64,000 nt of DNA from NCBI GenBank assembly GCA_964019695.1, contig OZ026515.1:43949994-44013993 (forward strand). The letters run 5' to 3'. The position numbers and the translations under genes are program-made. Positions 62,657 through 64,000 of the stretch are shown here, piece by piece (the first letter of the stretch is position 1; each line of letters begins with the position of its first letter). The notes beneath the pieces are model-generated. The model was not told the DNA's origin and searched no databases. It was given only the letters and a program-made list of their open reading frames with translations. Source of the stretch: Loripinus fragilis. Taxonomy: Eukaryota > Mollusca > Bivalvia > Lucinida > Lucinidae.

Positions 62657-63262
62657 TGGGCCTCAATGTGAGAAAATCTGTTTCTATGGTTTGCCATTAA
62701 GTAAGACCCAAACAAGTCGGCTCAGCTACAAAGACTAGCTTGAATATTGAAATTTTTATGAAGAAAGTTTTAGTCTGTTTAGATATCAGCCTTGTCGAGA
62801 GAAACCCTGATTTTGTTGCATGTGAAAAATGAAGGCGCTAACCAGCCTAGTTTGTTAGTTCAAGTGTTGAGCAAGACACTTTATCCGCTACCTAGTACTC
62901 GTTCAAACCAGGAAGACCCTTCCCAGCATGACTGAAAAATTGTTGACTGGGTCGTATAGAATCAAAACAAAATAAAGCAGATCAGCCTACGCATCCCCAC
63001 AGTCTGATCATTCCCTTTGTTATTCGCTTTCTAGGAAGTATAATAGCTTAAGTTGCTACATGCAAACTTTCACTATTCTGGCTAGTCTCTGTGGCTGAGC
63101 AGGTTAATTTGAGTCGTGCATGGTTGGAACCCCGAAGACAGGTTTTCTTGCAATGGGTCCATATTATAATGTGAAAGAAGCAATAACAAAGATGCTGATA
63201 AGATTGAGAATGTGCAGGCTGATCTGCACCTTTGTTCTTCGTATGCCAGAAAATCAAGTTTT
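62657..63262. mobile_element. Cluster of family D MITE pieces with a SINE fragment inside
   Basis: ATGGGCCTCAATGTGAGAAA (62657) and CTCAGCTACAAAGACTAGCT open a plus-oriented D. A second D end, reading inward on the minus strand from ~63161 (ATGGACCCATTGCAAGAAAA, CCTGTCTTCGGGG), carries its own CAGATCAGCC / GTCTGATC core at 62980-63010. A third core, GATGCTGATAAGATTGAGAA / GCTGATCTGCACCTTTG, lies at 63190-63235. The pattern resembles the nested D at 57.4-57.9 kb, but the junctions are not clear. Confidence 0.6.
62862..62972 (+). mobile_element. SINE 3' half
   Basis: GTGTTGAGCAAGACACTTTA, CCTAGTACTCGTTCAAACCA, GGAAGACCCTTCCCAGCATG, AAAAATTGTTGACTGGGTCG and AGAATCAAAACAA follow the order of the SINE at 55325-55512. 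The tRNA-like head is missing (5' truncation). Confidence 0.8.
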
Positions 63263-63311
63263 CTGAAATAGGCAGAAATACCTTTTATCTTGTTTATATT
63301 TCTAAATCATA

Positions 63312-63785
63312 TCCTATTAAAAAGTAAGTGAGTATGATAAGGAAATACCACAATCACTTACTGCAGACCAACCCATGGCACTGTGAGGAAGAGCCACAGA
63401 ACATTTATAGTAACAATACATCTGTAAGACAATAATAGCAAAACAACCAGCTTTCTCTTCCTCTTCAAGATGGTTGCAAAACTAGAATGGACACAAAGTA
63501 ATGCATAACAAAACAAAGACAAACACTGAACTCCCACAAACAATGGGAAGTACATTAAACAATAGATAAACAACAACAGAACCACCGCCTTAAAACAGAC
63601 AGCAGCCTAAGCCACTGGGGGCTTAAATGCATTTTACTAGCACTAAATCTTTGCCCTAGATTCTGTTGTTAAAACACAAAATTGTTTAGCTCACATGGAG
63701 GCTTCCAAACTTATGCAATGTATCATCACAGAGAAACAATCAAATCAAATTAACACATTATGATGATACAAAGAAACCTTTAGCC
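63312..63785 (-). mobile_element. Retroelement family G 3' UTR
   Basis: The minus strand gives TCATCATAATGTGTTAATTT, GTGATGATACATTGCATAAG, GGAAGCCTCCATGTGAGC, CAACAGAATCTAGGGCAAAG, GTGGCTCTTCCTCACAGTGC, CATGGGTTGGTCTGCAGTAA, GTGATTGTGGTATTTCCTTA, TCATACTCACTTAC. 5'-truncated at ~63785. It keeps the common 3' terminus. Confidence 0.85.
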
Positions 63786-63799
63786 CAACAGTCACAACT

Positions 63800-63915
63800 T
63801 TTGTTGTCTGCTCTTCTCGTCTGCTTATGTTCTTATGTAGCCTATATTGCAAACAATATGGACCCTGATCAGGCTAGTCCGATCAGGGTTCATATTGTTT
63901 GCTTCTATGAAAAAA
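63800..63915. mobile_element. MITE family B hairpin
   Basis: GCAAACAATATGGACCCTGA / TCAGGCTAG and CCGATCAGGGTTCATATTGT / TTGC form a ~24-bp nearly perfect stem with a 6-base loop. GTTGTCTGCTCTTCTCGTCT, the family A/B terminal word, precedes it. The rest lies beyond or near the window edge. Confidence 0.8.
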
Positions 63916-64000
63916 ACTAGTCTGAAGTGCACTTGAATATATGCAGCTGATGTAAAAATAGACAGCATTTTTATTTATAGTGGTGGGATAAGAGTTAAAG

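Noticed and set aside
1..64000. Bacterial or phage gene system (operon, defence island, prophage)
   Set aside because: No dense coding, ribosome binding sites or operon structure. SINEs, MITEs and microsatellites show this is animal nuclear DNA.

Overview
This window looks like repeat-dense, gene-free nuclear DNA of an animal, most likely a bivalve mollusc. It is AT-rich, with intron-sized AT-rich filler, many microsatellites, tRNA-derived SINE copies, and short hairpin or inverted-repeat elements in families that (from general knowledge, not a search) are typical of clam-type genomes. The species cannot be named from sequence alone. I found no intact protein-coding gene: the longest open frames (about 100-180 aa) are low-complexity frames through tandem repeats or fall in AT-rich filler. 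The only convincing protein homology is to broken non-LTR-type retroelements.

Layout. 0-6.2 kb: hairpin MITEs, a SINE piece, homopolymer runs, a G-rich/GATA/GACA microsatellite block and a hAT-like MITE. 6.6-8.6 kb: a 77-bp minisatellite in two blocks around AGGTCA-rich 150-bp repeats. 9.4-10.2 kb: a retroelement 3' end plus a 470-bp segment copied again at 13.66 kb. 13.5-16.1 kb: two abutting minisatellites (44 bp and 33 bp). 16.1-18.9 kb: two SINEs, MITEs and a long-TIR element. 19.4-22.0 kb: a 40-bp minisatellite ending in a 200-bp tandem duplication. 22.0-27.1 kb: palindromic MITEs and a second, longer long-TIR element. 27.06-30.63 kb: a 3.57-kb block bounded by an inverted repeat that splits an older 140-bp repeat and itself carries nested MITEs. 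30.7-33.6 kb: a minus-strand retroelement 3' end and a 182-bp tandem repeat. 34-36.4 kb: unassigned sequence, a pogo-like MITE, a retroelement 3' end and hairpin MITEs. 36.6-39.2 kb: a homogenised 96-bp satellite with higher-order structure. 39.7-43.5 kb: three retroelement coding remnants pierced by four MITE/hairpin insertions. 43.5-46.1 kb: a ~740-bp tandem duplication and ~150-bp repeats. 47.3-50.3 kb: a 586-bp TIR element, a ~540-bp triplication and a retroelement 3' end. 50.9-55.2 kb: mariner-type ends about 4 kb apart, directly followed by a pogo-like element. 55.3-64 kb: a full SINE and a dense field of MITEs, including a self-family nested insertion with a 9-bp target duplication.

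The genetic logic is that of a transposon sink. Retroelement fragments are oldest, MITEs are inserted into them and into each other (target-site duplications are visible at several junctions), and tandem arrays expand between them. Four otherwise different MITE families carry a similar central hairpin built on GATCAG/CTGATC, which is the most intriguing structural theme. No defence system, operon, CRISPR or other gene system is present as far as I can see. Element class names are inferred from terminal motifs and target duplications. Coordinates of degenerate repeats are approximate to about 10-20 bases.
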